Below are positions 33,620 to 45,400 of a stretch of DNA of 64,000 bases, one piece after another; within the stretch, counting starts at the first letter, position 1, and every line of letters begins with the position of its first letter. The DNA comes from Oscheius sp. JU75 (lineage: Eukaryota > Nematoda > Chromadorea > Rhabditida > Rhabditidae), in contig JASJZC010000005.1 of NCBI GenBank assembly GCA_037178855.1, positions 62,001 to 126,000 of the forward strand. The letters are read 5' to 3'. Both the position numbers and the translations under genes were made by a program. The notes beneath the pieces were generated by a model. The model searched no databases and was not told where the DNA came from. It saw nothing but the letters and a program-made list of their open reading frames with translations.

Positions 33620-34424
33620 TTTTTCAACGTTTTTTGTGGCAATAATGTTGCAGAACGGGTGTTCCTGGAGAGCTGGGTACTGCGATAAGAACTGCCGAGT
33701 TGGCAGGTTAGGTGATCCGGCAATTATTGACTGTTTTCTCCCATTCAGTCATAGTAATGACAGTTTTTCCGAAAATTTACCGCCGGGGGAAGTTAGAGGT
33801 GTTTGGTGTCATTTCTTGAACTCTCTTATCACCCCAAATCTTGCCGTAAACTTGGACCTTGGGATGGGAGAGAAGGCTACACACAGATGATGAAGAAGAA
33901 ATGACAAACATCAAACATCGTCTTGCTTCCTTTAGCATATGCTCTGACATAGACTACGGTAACAGTTAGACCAGGAACTGTGTGAAGATGTACAGTCGCA
34001 TGTTCAAAGTAGATACGCTCAGGTCTTCCGATTCTTCCCACTCTAAGTAGTGTAGAGAAGAATTGGCATCCAACCCTGGGTTAGATGTTTGAGCCCGTTT
34101 TGAGGGCCCAGAGCCCAGGTTTCGAAACTTTTAGGGGAAAAGATACTGACAGTTAGAAAAACGGCAGTAAGATTTTAATCAAAGTTAAGTACTGAGCAGG
34201 TAATAGATGATCTTGTTTACAGACTTCTTTGTTCCAAATAGGCAGAATAATTAACAGTTTGCGATCCGAGATAGGCGAGTTCGAAAAGACACACGCTCCA
34301 TCACAAGAAGTCTAGTGCTTCTTGGGTTTTTTTCGGAGATCCCACAGGGTTGTGGCACAATTCGGACAACTTCTTTCAACAGGCTACAATACTCTGCACT
34401 ACCTATTATAGGTTACATTTAGGC
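33620..34424. other. Intergenic stretch
   Basis: About 800 bp between the ABC transporter start and the first lectin pseudogene. No supported exon. Confidence 0.45.
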
Positions 34425-34866
34425 CCATGACAGCTGAAGCCACTTATCAGAAGAAGGGTGGTCATCTATCTTCTTCTTTTCTGGAGCAGGTGAGAGAGAC
34501 AGCGAAACAGAGGAGATAGGGAGATAGAGAAACAGAGAGGCAGAGAGACACAGAGACAGAGAAGACAGAAAGACCCATTTCTTTTCAGGAAAACCATTTC
34601 CTTCGCGATCTGGTCTCGTTCAAAGTCGAACCCTTCGTATCCAATACCTACACCCGTATTGGCTTGAGCAAGAACAACGAGTACAGCTTTATGAACTTCT
34701 GTAAGATTACCGATAACTTTTGTAAGAACAAGAATTTTCAGTGAATCTCGTGTACGGTAACAGTGCCTCCAACTACGACTGCATCGCTATGGATGCCAAT
34801 GGAAAGTAGATCCCTGATCCCTGCACCGGTACCACGGGAATCGGAGGATTCATCGGCAAGAGACTT
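34425..34866 (+). pseudogene. C-type lectin pseudogene 1 (second domain only)
   Basis: Reads TAEATYQKKGGHLSS, then after a GAGACAGA-bearing intron ENHFLRDLVSFKVEPF and YTRIGLSKNNEYSFMNF, then VNLVYGNSASNYDCIAMDANGK, a TAG, and IPDPC...GGFIGKRL. It is homologous to domain 2 of the lectin genes at 20-23 kb. The stop codon, the Cys-to-Gly change in the GFICKR motif, a deletion in the RWSNW region and the missing 5' half mark it as dead. Confidence 0.8.
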
Positions 34867-35201
34867 GCTTCTATTACACACATCACAATGCTATTTGAAG
34901 ACTTCATTTACATAAACGTTTTTCTAACACAGAATCCTGTGAAAAACAGTGACTCGGGGAGACTGAAAGACCAGGTTCACAGTACATACCGATATCATTG
35001 TCTTTCTACTCCGTCTATCTAGCTCAGCTACTCTGTGCCATATATCATCCTAACGGCTGTTTGTCTACTCCTCGGCCGTAAAGGATCAATTTGTTGACAG
35101 TTACCGAGAGGCTCACTGATTAAGGGATCAGTGAGGTTAGATCAAAAAGCTAGGCAGCTGGCATAAAAGGAACGCTAGTTGCCTTATCAATCATGTTCGG
35201 A

Positions 35202-36160
35202 CATGAAAGCTTTTCTCGTTTTCTCGCTCCTTCTTCCTTTTGCCGTAGCTCAACAGACATGTTCTTCTGGATGGACTTCGGCTCCAGGAGGACAGTTTGT
35301 AAATCTTTGTTTGAAGGTGAGAGACAGAGAGACAGAGGGACAGAAAAACGGAGAGACAGAGAGACGCAAATAAGAGTTTTTTGATACCTCGGACTCAATA
35401 ACCGCGAGAATGCCTATAATCGCTGCAAAAGAGCCGGTGGAAGGTTGGCTCAATCCCTCTATTCCAACGACAACTTCGCTTTGGTGACTTTTGCCGGTGG
35501 AGACTACTGGCTGAAATGACCTGCATAGGATCTTATTCGCATTATTACGGAGTGGTAGTGACGAATTGTTTGGCTGGCTGATTCTACGTCCCAGTACGGA
35601 TTGTCACAGAACGGTAGAATGTAGATGAAATATAATAATGGAGGTGCACGTCCAGTAGTCGGTATCTACCTCTATAATTCAACAGGCACAATTCTGACTG
35701 CTTCACACAACAAGCACAAGCAAACTGCATTCAATATAGTATGCTGTTGGCTATGCATAGGGCTATAATTTCAATTAAGTGCCCCTTGAGGGTGTTGGGT
35801 ATGGAGGCTACTCAACATTTCTCGACGGCTACTACGAGCAGGGAGACTGGAAGACTGGAAGTCTAAACACTACTGGTTCGCTATGCTACAAGTATCACGA
35901 CACTTCGCGACCTGGTCCCGTATAAGGTCGGCCCCTTCGGCTCCAGTGCCTGTATCGGCCTGAACAAGGACAACGAAGACAATCTGTACATATTTGGTTA
36001 CCATTTGGGTACAGGAACTTCTGTAAGTGCACTCGAAGACCGTTATTTTTTTTAATAGTAAATCCGACCTACGAGAATGGCGGGTCCAGTACTTGCAACG
36101 TACGACTGCGTTGCAAGTACTGGACCCGGAGACTTTTTCTGCAAAAGAGCTGCTTGCACT
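35202..36160 (+). pseudogene. C-type lectin pseudogene 2 (with signal peptide)
   Basis: Starts well: MKAFLVFSLLLPFAVAQQTC, SSGWTSAPGGQFVNLCLK, then a GAGACAGA-bearing intron, NNRENAYNRCKRAGGRLAQ and NDNFALVTFAGGDYWLK, followed by stops and frameshifts. Later pieces (SLCYKYHD, RDLV-type sequence, IGLNKDNEDN, GYRNF) are in different frames. A TATA-like ATAAAAG lies about 35 bp upstream of the ATG. The last-exon region is rearranged by a 19-bp inverted repeat (36082-36127). Possibly transcribed, but it cannot encode a full lectin. Confidence 0.75.
36082..36127. repeat. Perfect 19-bp inverted repeat in lectin pseudogene 2
   Basis: GGGTCCAGTACTTGCAACG at 36082-36100 and its exact complement at 36109-36127, with an 8-nt loop. 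Confidence 0.9.
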
Positions 36161-36421
36161 ATGTCCAATGCTCTTTAGTACCCTGGAAATAAAAGCTTTA
36201 TTGAATGTCCGCTGCTCATTCAGTACAGGAAAATAGCATAAATTCTCGGAATTAGAGTAGTCTAGCTGCTGAATAGACATGGTGGGCGATATCACAATCG
36301 GTTTGAAAAAAAATTAAGGGGATTGGATGAAAAATCTAGAGATGACTGAATCTGTACACATATAGGCTCGGGGAAATATGTAGCGTGAAGCTAAGAGTTT
36401 TTAGTCCGTTTGGTGAGGCGT

Positions 36422-39400
36422 CTAAAAGGTGGACGTGGAGAGGTTGAAAAGGAACTTTTGGAGATTCTCTGCAGTGACGCACTTGTCCTCGAAGGTGGAA
36501 CTACTGGCTACTACCTGGGCTCCAAGGTAGGCAGCATTGTAACGCCACGGAGAGATGTGGACCTAAAGATATTTCAGTCATCATGTCTCAACATTTCTCT
36601 CTGTCATCCTGCTAAGCTCTTGGTTTCTGCCAAGTCTGTTTCCCAAATAGTCCCAGGGACTACCTGGTAAACCAGCTGAACTTGCTTATATCTTGAGAGA
36701 CAGAGACAGAGAGACAAACAGAAGAAGGAACGGAGAGACAAAGAGCGTGTCACTGTTGCAGTCGTTTTCATCTTTACTTTCGTGCCAAAATAGTTAAGGC
36801 CTCCTTCATTGTTTTTTTTTTCTATTCGGATGCCACAATCTTCCTGTTTTGTGACTGCCTTAAGGAAAGAAATATGCCCAAAAATGCTCACCTGCGTATG
36901 AATAGAGTTGGGAACAATATTGGCCAGCTCCTGTTCTAACTTCTCTGCCAATCCTGGCAGAAGAGAAGCTCCTCCAGCCAGGAAGATATTCCTGTACAGA
37001 TTCCTTCGGCTGTCAATTGGGCTCATCTGAACGGCCTCATGGACCAGTTGGTGCAGTCCTTTCGTGTCGAGACCCCACTTTTTCGGCCTGAACAAGCCCT
37101 CGGTGCAGGTGAACCGTGAGCTGTCGATCTGAAACTTTGTAGTGAGCTGAGTTTCGATATGACAACTACGTTAAATTTAGTGGGCATCTGGGGAGTGGGA
37201 TCGAATTGGTCTAAGGAGACGTGGACGTCCTTCACACCGGCCTTTTCTTCCTTTCCGTAATCCTCAGGCACATAGCAGGCCTAAAACTTTTCTAATCACA
37301 TCGTTTTTCCGAGACAAAAACATATAAAAATGTTATTTCGGGTAGGAATCTCGTAGCCTAGAACCATTAGAGAAAAACTAATAGAAACGTTAGAAAGGCA
37401 AGGGTGTAAACAGGCTCTGACACTCGATAACCTACATTTTGATGGGAGATCTGAAAATTTCGCTGTCTCCATGTCTCTCTGTCTCTCTATCTGTCTGTCT
37501 ATCTATCTATCTGTCTGTCTGTCTCTCTGCCACTCTGTGTCGTTGTCACTCGTGTCATACTCTATAGGCTCCCAAAGAGAGAACCCACCTGTTCCATAGC
37601 ATATCTCAGAATGAGCTTCTCAATTGGGCTCTGGAAGCTGTAGAGTCCCTTGTTGGCAGCACAGAGATCTTTCCTCAACGCCTCGCGAATCTGCGTCGCT
37701 CCGTAAGGAATAGAACAGATGGCCGAGTCAACAACGTAGCCATCGATGACCGGGACAATGTTCAGTCGATCCCCGATATCCACCACGACTCCAGTTGTTA
37801 CGTCGTAGGCATAGAGAATAAGGGAAGGTTGGCGGGTGATAGCGGCTCCCTACAATGTTTGGCCTCAATTTTCAAGTGAACCAAAAGTTTACCTGAAACC
37901 TGATGTCCTGAAGGGCGATTGAGAGTAGCTCGCTGATAAGAACAATAGGGATATTTTGAGGAATCGACAGCAGAACTTTGTACTTAGTCGGATCAATGTT
38001 CAGATCATGCACGACTTTGCTCATGCAGGCTCTGACTACTTCCTGATCCATGGTATACCTCTCCACAGCGGGATCAGATGCCTGGATTGGACGGACGAAT
38101 TCGCCTCGATGTCGCACTTGGGGAGTGAATGCGTTCTCTCCGACAATTATCCTACCATCATCCGTCTTGACTCCGATGGCTGGGAAGAAACTCTGGGGCA
38201 GGGAAGGTTCCTGGGTCAGACGACCGCCTCGAACCGAGCAGGACCCGATTTCTATGATGATGACTCTCTCGTTCAAGTGATCCATTGTCCGAAGGACCGG
38301 CTTCACATAGGCGTCAATTTGTGAAGAAGCTGAGTGGGAAAGGAGAGCTTGACGCCATTTGTCGAAGACTGCTGATGGTACCCTAAAATTTATATCTGCC
38401 TATGTGTCTCACTGTCTCTTGCTCTCTGTCTCTTTTCAACTGTTTCACCCCACTTCCCACTCCAGCAATCAGCAAGCGGAAAAAACATCTTCCCAAATCT
38501 TCAAAACAGAAATTGTCGTAAATCGGTTCAAAGAAAACAAATGCGAACCTCAACAAAATTCGGATTTTGTCTTTTCCTCCGTGCACGATGAGAGTTCTTT
38601 CTTCACGATTAGCATCCACATCACAGCCAGAGAGAACAATTTCTTCTGCTGGAGCATCATCAGCACCGTGACTCTGAAAAGAAAACCGGTTTCGGAAACT
38701 AACGGCTGCTTCTTACCGCAAAGACCTGTAATCTGCCCTCCTTTGCCCTCATGTACTGGCTCTTCCATTCTCTTTCCAGCTCGGCTAGGGTATTTGTCTC
38801 TTGTGACGGGACCTCGACATGTCCCTCCATTGTGAAAAATCTATTTCTTTTCGTCTCAATTCGTGGCTCGTAATTGACCTGAAATGAGGAAATTCTGTAG
38901 GCTCTATTCGTCAAAAAACCTCATATAGAGCCCGGACCAATGGACGAGGATCCCAGTCCCGAAGAACGGCGTTTTCCTCGCCATTCATCTTCTCAATTCC
39001 ATTTGGAAGATGACCATTGGAGGTGGCAAAATCCACGTCCGGCATTATCTAAAGGATTGGTAAAATCGATAAAAATAGGGCTAGGTACCTTCAACTTCTG
39101 GTTGTCGAAACGGATGTTGTTCTCGTAGGTTTTTACTGTCCAGGATCTGGAAGAATCTGGTTGTGGAGATGAGACAGAGAGTTAGAGGCAAAGACAGAGA
39201 GATAGACTTACCGCCGTCCGCTTCCGTTTCTCTGTAGCGGAGTAGGCTCCTCTTCGACAGCAGCAGTCGATTCTCGTACGTCTTCAACCTAAAACAATCA
39301 CTTGTCTTCCATCTTTCAGCACCCTTCGCACCTCGATGAGTTTAGCTTCAGGCTGGAAATCAACAACGACTTGTTGTACTTCGACGGGAGTAGGCGGTGC

Positions 39401-42400
39401 TGCGCTGAAATCTTTTTGCTGTCATAGAATCCGAAAGAAGGCAGACATAAACTTTAAGTGTGCCTAAATTTGGGAGGCTGTCAACAGGGTGATAAACATG
39501 GAAATATTCTGGCTTGTGGACCAGAAATCAGACCCGGGTGTAAACATTTAAATGAGGTTCCGGGCAGTAGAATCCGAGTAGGGGAGAAAATTCAGGTGGT
39601 GTAAACAGTGAAAAAATGCATCCCGACTTCACTCTCAAGTACACAAACAGCTATTGATTGAACGGCCTGCTGCCGGCTGGCTGTCTCTCTCTCTCTCCGA
39701 CAAACGCACAACACGCACACATACTTGAAACAGATGACAAAGTAAAGAGAAAGTAAGGTACTAATTGAGGAAAGCTGAAAAAGCTTTTTGGCCTTGACTC
39801 GAGCCAAAGATGGCAAGTCGAGAGTTATCGAGAGATCAAATTAGCAATTAGGTTGTTTTTAGAACGTCCGCAGTACAGACTCTGCACAGAAAGTTTTTTG
39901 CCGTACCCTGAATGGTATGAGATGTTGACTGGGATAGATTAGCGCTTGACAGGTTGGGAAAGTATCAGAACAAGGAAACCAGCTAGAAGAGTTCGAGTCC
40001 ACTCTAACCAAAGAACCTTCTACCAACTAAACTGACGAAGGCGTTCTCTTTTTTCTGTCTCTTGGAATGGGTGCCAGATGTTGTCTCAAGCTAGGGCCGG
40101 GAGCAAATGTAAACACTCCGGCAGCAGGAAGCAGCCAGTTAAATGACACCGAAACAGAGCTAAATGAGCTCCAAAACTGTTCTCGAAAATCGTTTGAAAC
40201 TAACAGGATAGGGGCTGAGCCTTGGAGACATAAAAGATGCATGGCAAAGGAAATGGAGGGACAGGGCATGGAAAAAGAGACAGGGAGACAGAAAATGGCA
40301 CAAAGCTGCCTTCAAAAGCCTCTGCAGACAGGAAACACTTGTGCAGATGTTATTCATAATTGCGGGAAAGGGCCTTGGCTGGGGGCCCTCTGAAACATTG
40401 AGAACCAAAAATCAATTTCATGGCAAATTTTGGACAGAAAACGGTCGAAAGTCATAAATGGCTTGGACAAACAGGCATGTGTCTATTTACCAGAAACGGG
40501 CTCCCCCCATCGACAATATTGCGTTTCTCCTTCTCTTTCCCGCTCTCGCGTTCGCTCTCGTGTTGCATGGCTGATGTGCCTCACCTCCTCCGCCAGAGAG
40601 CAAATTGTAAACATATTTACAGTTGGAAATTTGAGATTTCGCGGTACGCGAATTATGAAAAATTATAGAAAAAAAAGTAAGAAATTGGCAGAGAGATAGT
40701 GAGACAGAGCTAAGAACAGATTTGCAAAGTATAGTCCAACGTCCCCAGGTCTTGCTTGGTGACGTCGCTATCAGCGGAAGAGAGTTGGCGGCAGTTACTA
40801 AGCTGCCCAGATTATCGCCTCATAACCCTCGAAGCCAACACATAACAAGCAAATCGATAGCCCAAGACAACAGGAAAGAGTCTAATCAAAAAAGAACGGA
40901 AGACTAATGAAATATGCTAGGAGGCGCATCATTGCCTTCTGCGCTCCATTGTTTGCTTCGTAAGAAGAAGAGGGCCAGGAGAGAATTAGCAAGGGTGACT
41001 AGAGAATATATATTTGCGAAGGATCAGTCGGAATCTGACCGTTCTCTGTCTTTTTTTTACGATCGTCCATGAAGCAATTGGAAAAACTATTGCGAGAGGC
41101 TATCTTATGAATCTTTGTGGGAAGGGAACATCTTTCGATCAATGCGAGCTGATTACAAATTGAAGAGGGCAACCGCGCAGAGAAAGCTGAATTTTTCATG
41201 ATCGAAACATTAGTCAGAGAGTTCGAACGGGAAGAATGTTTACTGTCCACTGCGTACAATAGTCGTTGTATAGAGAGCGCAATTGTTGGAGGCTCGGAAG
41301 GAACTAGTTATGGGACAGGTAAAGGGGATAGAGGGAGAGGTTGACCTTCGATAATCGTGGCTTAGAGGGTGGAAGAGGAAAGTTTTCAGCAAGTCAACGA
41401 GACAGAGAGACAGACAGAGACAAAGTACGGAAGCAAATAAAAATATAGAAAAGAATAGTGAAAGAGAGTAAAAGAACTAGTGAGAAAATTGGAAGAAAGC
41501 CCATGCTGCCTGGAGTAAAAGGGTGCTGTTTAGGCGGGACTAACAGAGGCGGAGTTCGGCAAGAGTGCATTGGCCTCTCTCACTTCCACCAGCCGTCTCT
41601 CTAAAGGGGTCATCTCGGCTGGCCACTCGGGATGACCAGCCGGGGGCAGAGACCCTTCGGATCGATCCCGCAGGCCACAAACACACACACATCTATTCCC
41701 CTCTAGGCCGGCAACACTACCTAATTGTTCTAATTCACTCGAGCAGACCCAAAGCTGGCGAGAGTTTAAAGTAACTCGATTTTTTTCCGAAAAAAAGAAC
41801 AAAAAACGGAGGAGACGAATAAACACATTAAGTTTGTCTCGGAGGCTGATTTATGCTTGCCAAACTCCGGCAGGACTCGCTTTTTTTTTTAGGTTGGCGC
41901 CGAGTTTCCGCAGCTCAATTCAGCTCCCTTTTGGAGTTGTCAAAGCGCAATGAAGGGGACAAGGTTTGCAGGGAAGTGACCTTACCTGGTTGGAACGGCT
42001 CCAGCCCCGATTCGAACACTGGCCACAGGAGTTGAGGCGGGTGTTGATCTGAAAGCAGTGGTAGAGAAGCAGAGAAACAGAGAGACAGAGAAATAGAGAG
42101 ATAGATAGACTGAGGTTACCTGACCACAGTTCTCGATCCGATAGTTACACTAGCGGCAGAAGTGGATGGGCTCTCCTGGCTTTTTTCCCTAAAGAAGAAA
42201 ATTACAAAAACAGGAGTCAGATTCTACAGAGTGACAGAAACTCCTCCACCAATACTAGCAGTATAAGATATGTCCTGATGCCTAGAAACACAATAATGCT
42301 CCCTTTTGAGCGAACTCACATAGTCTTGTTGAGAGTCCTATGTACGGTCCTCCTCGGCTGGGAGGATTCATCTTCTACATGGCTGCTGGATTTTGGAGGT

Positions 42401-45400
42401 GAAGCTGTCAGAGCCACTCCACTTCTGATTTCTTGCAATTAACAGTGAAAAAGTCAAAACTCACCCAATCTGAACTTCTCCAGTCCTTCTTCGACTATTG
42501 GTTCGACTTCTCTGAGGAGAGGGTGTGGTGCTGACTGGTTGACTCTTCACTGTGGCCTCGTATTCCTTTCTCATCTCGAGCACAGATTTCCTACGGTTCG
42601 AGTTCTCCTGAAACAATGATAATGATACGGTTGATTCTCTGATTACGTCTTCATTCACTTCTGTAGCAGGTGGACCGACTGGAGCCACCCCGGCCCCGAT
42701 CGTTGTTCTTCGAAGTTTGACTTGAGGTTCGGGAACATTCTCGTATTTCTGGAATGGAATTTTTTTTTAGGAACGGAGACTGCCTGTCTCTCACTCTCAA
42801 GGGTCGACAAATCAGAAAAGAAGTAGATTTGTTGTAGAGGACGGTTGAGAGGCAAAAAGTGACCCAATATGGCCTTTTGAAGAAAAACGAATCACGCGGC
42901 CGAGTTCAAGAGCCATCGAAAATCTTGGAATCGCGTAGAAAAACGTATTTTTTCATCTGCGGGGATCGAACTGGTCGTTAGATAACTGGACGAGAGTGAT
43001 AGCTGGTAGGTGACGCGTGAAGGATTTTTGGAGATGCTATGAGTGACCCCGCTTCGATCTAATGGCCTAGTGGTTACCGCATTCGCTTGGAGTTCAAATG
43101 TCACCGAGGGTTGTTGGTTCGAATCGCGCCGAGACAAAACTTATTGTTTTCCAACCTTTTACCTGGGGGCTTTCGAGGATGCTGATCCCGAATCCGTTCA
43201 GGCTCGAAATAAAATAAAAGTAAAATGAGTTAGACAGATTCTCTCATATGCTTCAAAAACCGACCTTGGTTACCATTGGGCTGTCTCTGATCGTTTCCAG
43301 TCTCACAGTAGCTGCCGTTCTCTGGTATGGCCTCACTTCAGTCCTCTTAACGGTCGTGTATCCCGGCAGAGGTGGAGCATTTCCCTTTTCGAACATCTTC
43401 CGCCTCTCAGCCACAAAGCCACTCTGGTAGAGTTCAATCGGTGAGCTGGGTGTCTTGACTTCCGAAGAGACGACCCTTTCCACTGGGGACACCGGATTTC
43501 TGCTCGGAGAATCATACTTTACTTCCAGATGGAGATCAGCTGGTCGAGCGTAGTGGCGCTCTGGAAATGACTGCGTCAAAAAAGGAGGGTCTTATCAAGA
43601 AAATACGTAAACAGTACGCAAGAAGAGCTTAGCTTATCATACTTTACTTTTGTGTCAGTCCAACGAATTCCGATCATAGTTTTCAGACAGTACACGTTAC
43701 TGATTGAGAGTGATTGGAAGTCGAGAGGCAGGCACAACAAGTTACCAGAAATTTTATCAGGCTACAAGCAGGAACAGAACTAGTGGCATCAGTCCAAGGA
43801 CTAGGAGAAATGCGACAGGGATCAAAAACAAAGTGTCTAGGACGGAAAATTCCGCCTGGAAATAGGATTGCAAGAAAGTTTTTCTACCAGTCAGGACGAT
43901 GTTGGCAGTCTCGTGACGATGAACTGGTACGGGAGAGACGGACGCTGAGCGAGGAGAGGCCAGTGGAGAAGGAGGAGCCTTGAATACATGTCCTCGTGGA
44001 AGATTTCTTTTCTGTCCTCACCTGAACCTTCAATGGAGTGGGAGAAACTGAGATGGATCTTGGCGATCCAAGAGGCGAGGAAACTTTGACGAAAGGCGAG
44101 TTTGGTGGAATGTATTCGTCCAAAATTTTGCTCTTTGGCTGAAAATGAAACTTTTTTGAAGTGGCAAAGAAACAGCGAAACAGCGAAGCCTGTTTCAGAG
44201 AAACAGAGTGTCAGAGAGACATAGAGACGGAAAGACGAAATGACAGAGACAGAAGACAGTGAGACAGGCGGACAGAGAGAAGAGTGAGACAGAGACACTG
44301 AGATGGACCCTACTCACCGATTCAAGCTCATCTTCACTCCAATGATTGATTCTGCTCATTCGACGAATAGCCAGAGTTGTTCGGGCGGTCTGTTGGTCGA
44401 CTGGCGAACTTAGTTGCACGACTAAGTTTTGAGCCTCCTCATACTGATTCTTGTCATAGGCTCGGTATTCGGTCTCTGTCACTCCATTGTTGGTCACAAC
44501 CGTGGTCGGAGAGTTCAAAACCGAAGAGTCGACTGTCTCTCCTTTGTCCCACTGGGCCTGACGGGCAGCCAAGTCTTCCGGGTAGAACTTCTTCTGTAGC
44601 TTGTTGAAAGTCGGCGATCCGACGTAGGGTTTAACATCGCGGAGAACTTGTCTCTCAGAAAACTCTGGGGTGCGCTCCAGAATTTCGTGATTGCAATTCT
44701 CGTCGAAATCTAAAAGTATCTTTGCTAGAAATAAATTCTAAAGACTTACCGTATTCTTTACGTCTTGGAGCTATGATCTTGTCATAATGGGGCTCTTCAG
44801 AATGAGTCTCGAACTTGTTCTTGATTGTTGAGAACTGGGATACTGAGGAGATTACTAAAAGTTTCTGGTCGTGGTCTTGTCTCTCTGTCTCCCTGTACCC
44901 ACCTTTCTCCGCAATATTCTCTCTTGCCACCTCAGCATACTCGTTCTGCTTCTCTGCCTGCGCAGCCACGGCATCCCTCGGTGACTCATAAACATGAGGC
45001 TCAGCATATTCTTGACTCTCAATAACATGAACATCGATGTCCTCATAGATATGCTCGTCATCCTTGTACAGATGAGAATCGTCGCCTCCTACAGCAATCA
45101 CTGCCGTAGCATAATGAAGATCCGATTGAGGCTCGTCTTTGGCTACCTCGTCGTAGATGGGTTCCTCGTAGACATGATGGTAGATGGGCTCTTCTTCATG
45201 ATGAACAAGTTCCTTGATGGCTTCCCCAACATGGATGAGTTTTGTCTTGAAGACTTGATCGAAAGAATCGGCATTGTGCTCATGGTGAGAACTAGGAGGC
45301 TGAACGACGGTTGACTCATTGATATGGTCCTGGAATGAGTTTTGTCAGATTTGGAAAAGTCAGAGAGACAGAGAGATAGAGTGACATGTACTCACTGCAT

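Noticed and set aside
40067-40393. 108-codon frame beginning MGARCC in the 2.6-kb intron
   Set aside because: No homology I recognise, no splice support, and it lies in a repeat-bearing intron.
41530-41826. 98-codon minus frame inside the PH-actin gene
   Set aside because: Flanking exons join in phase without it, and it has poly-T/Phe-rich ends.
42612-42632. Possible 21-nt intron (GTATCA to TTTCAG) in a PH-actin exon
   Set aside because: Too short for splicing and in frame; more likely coding.
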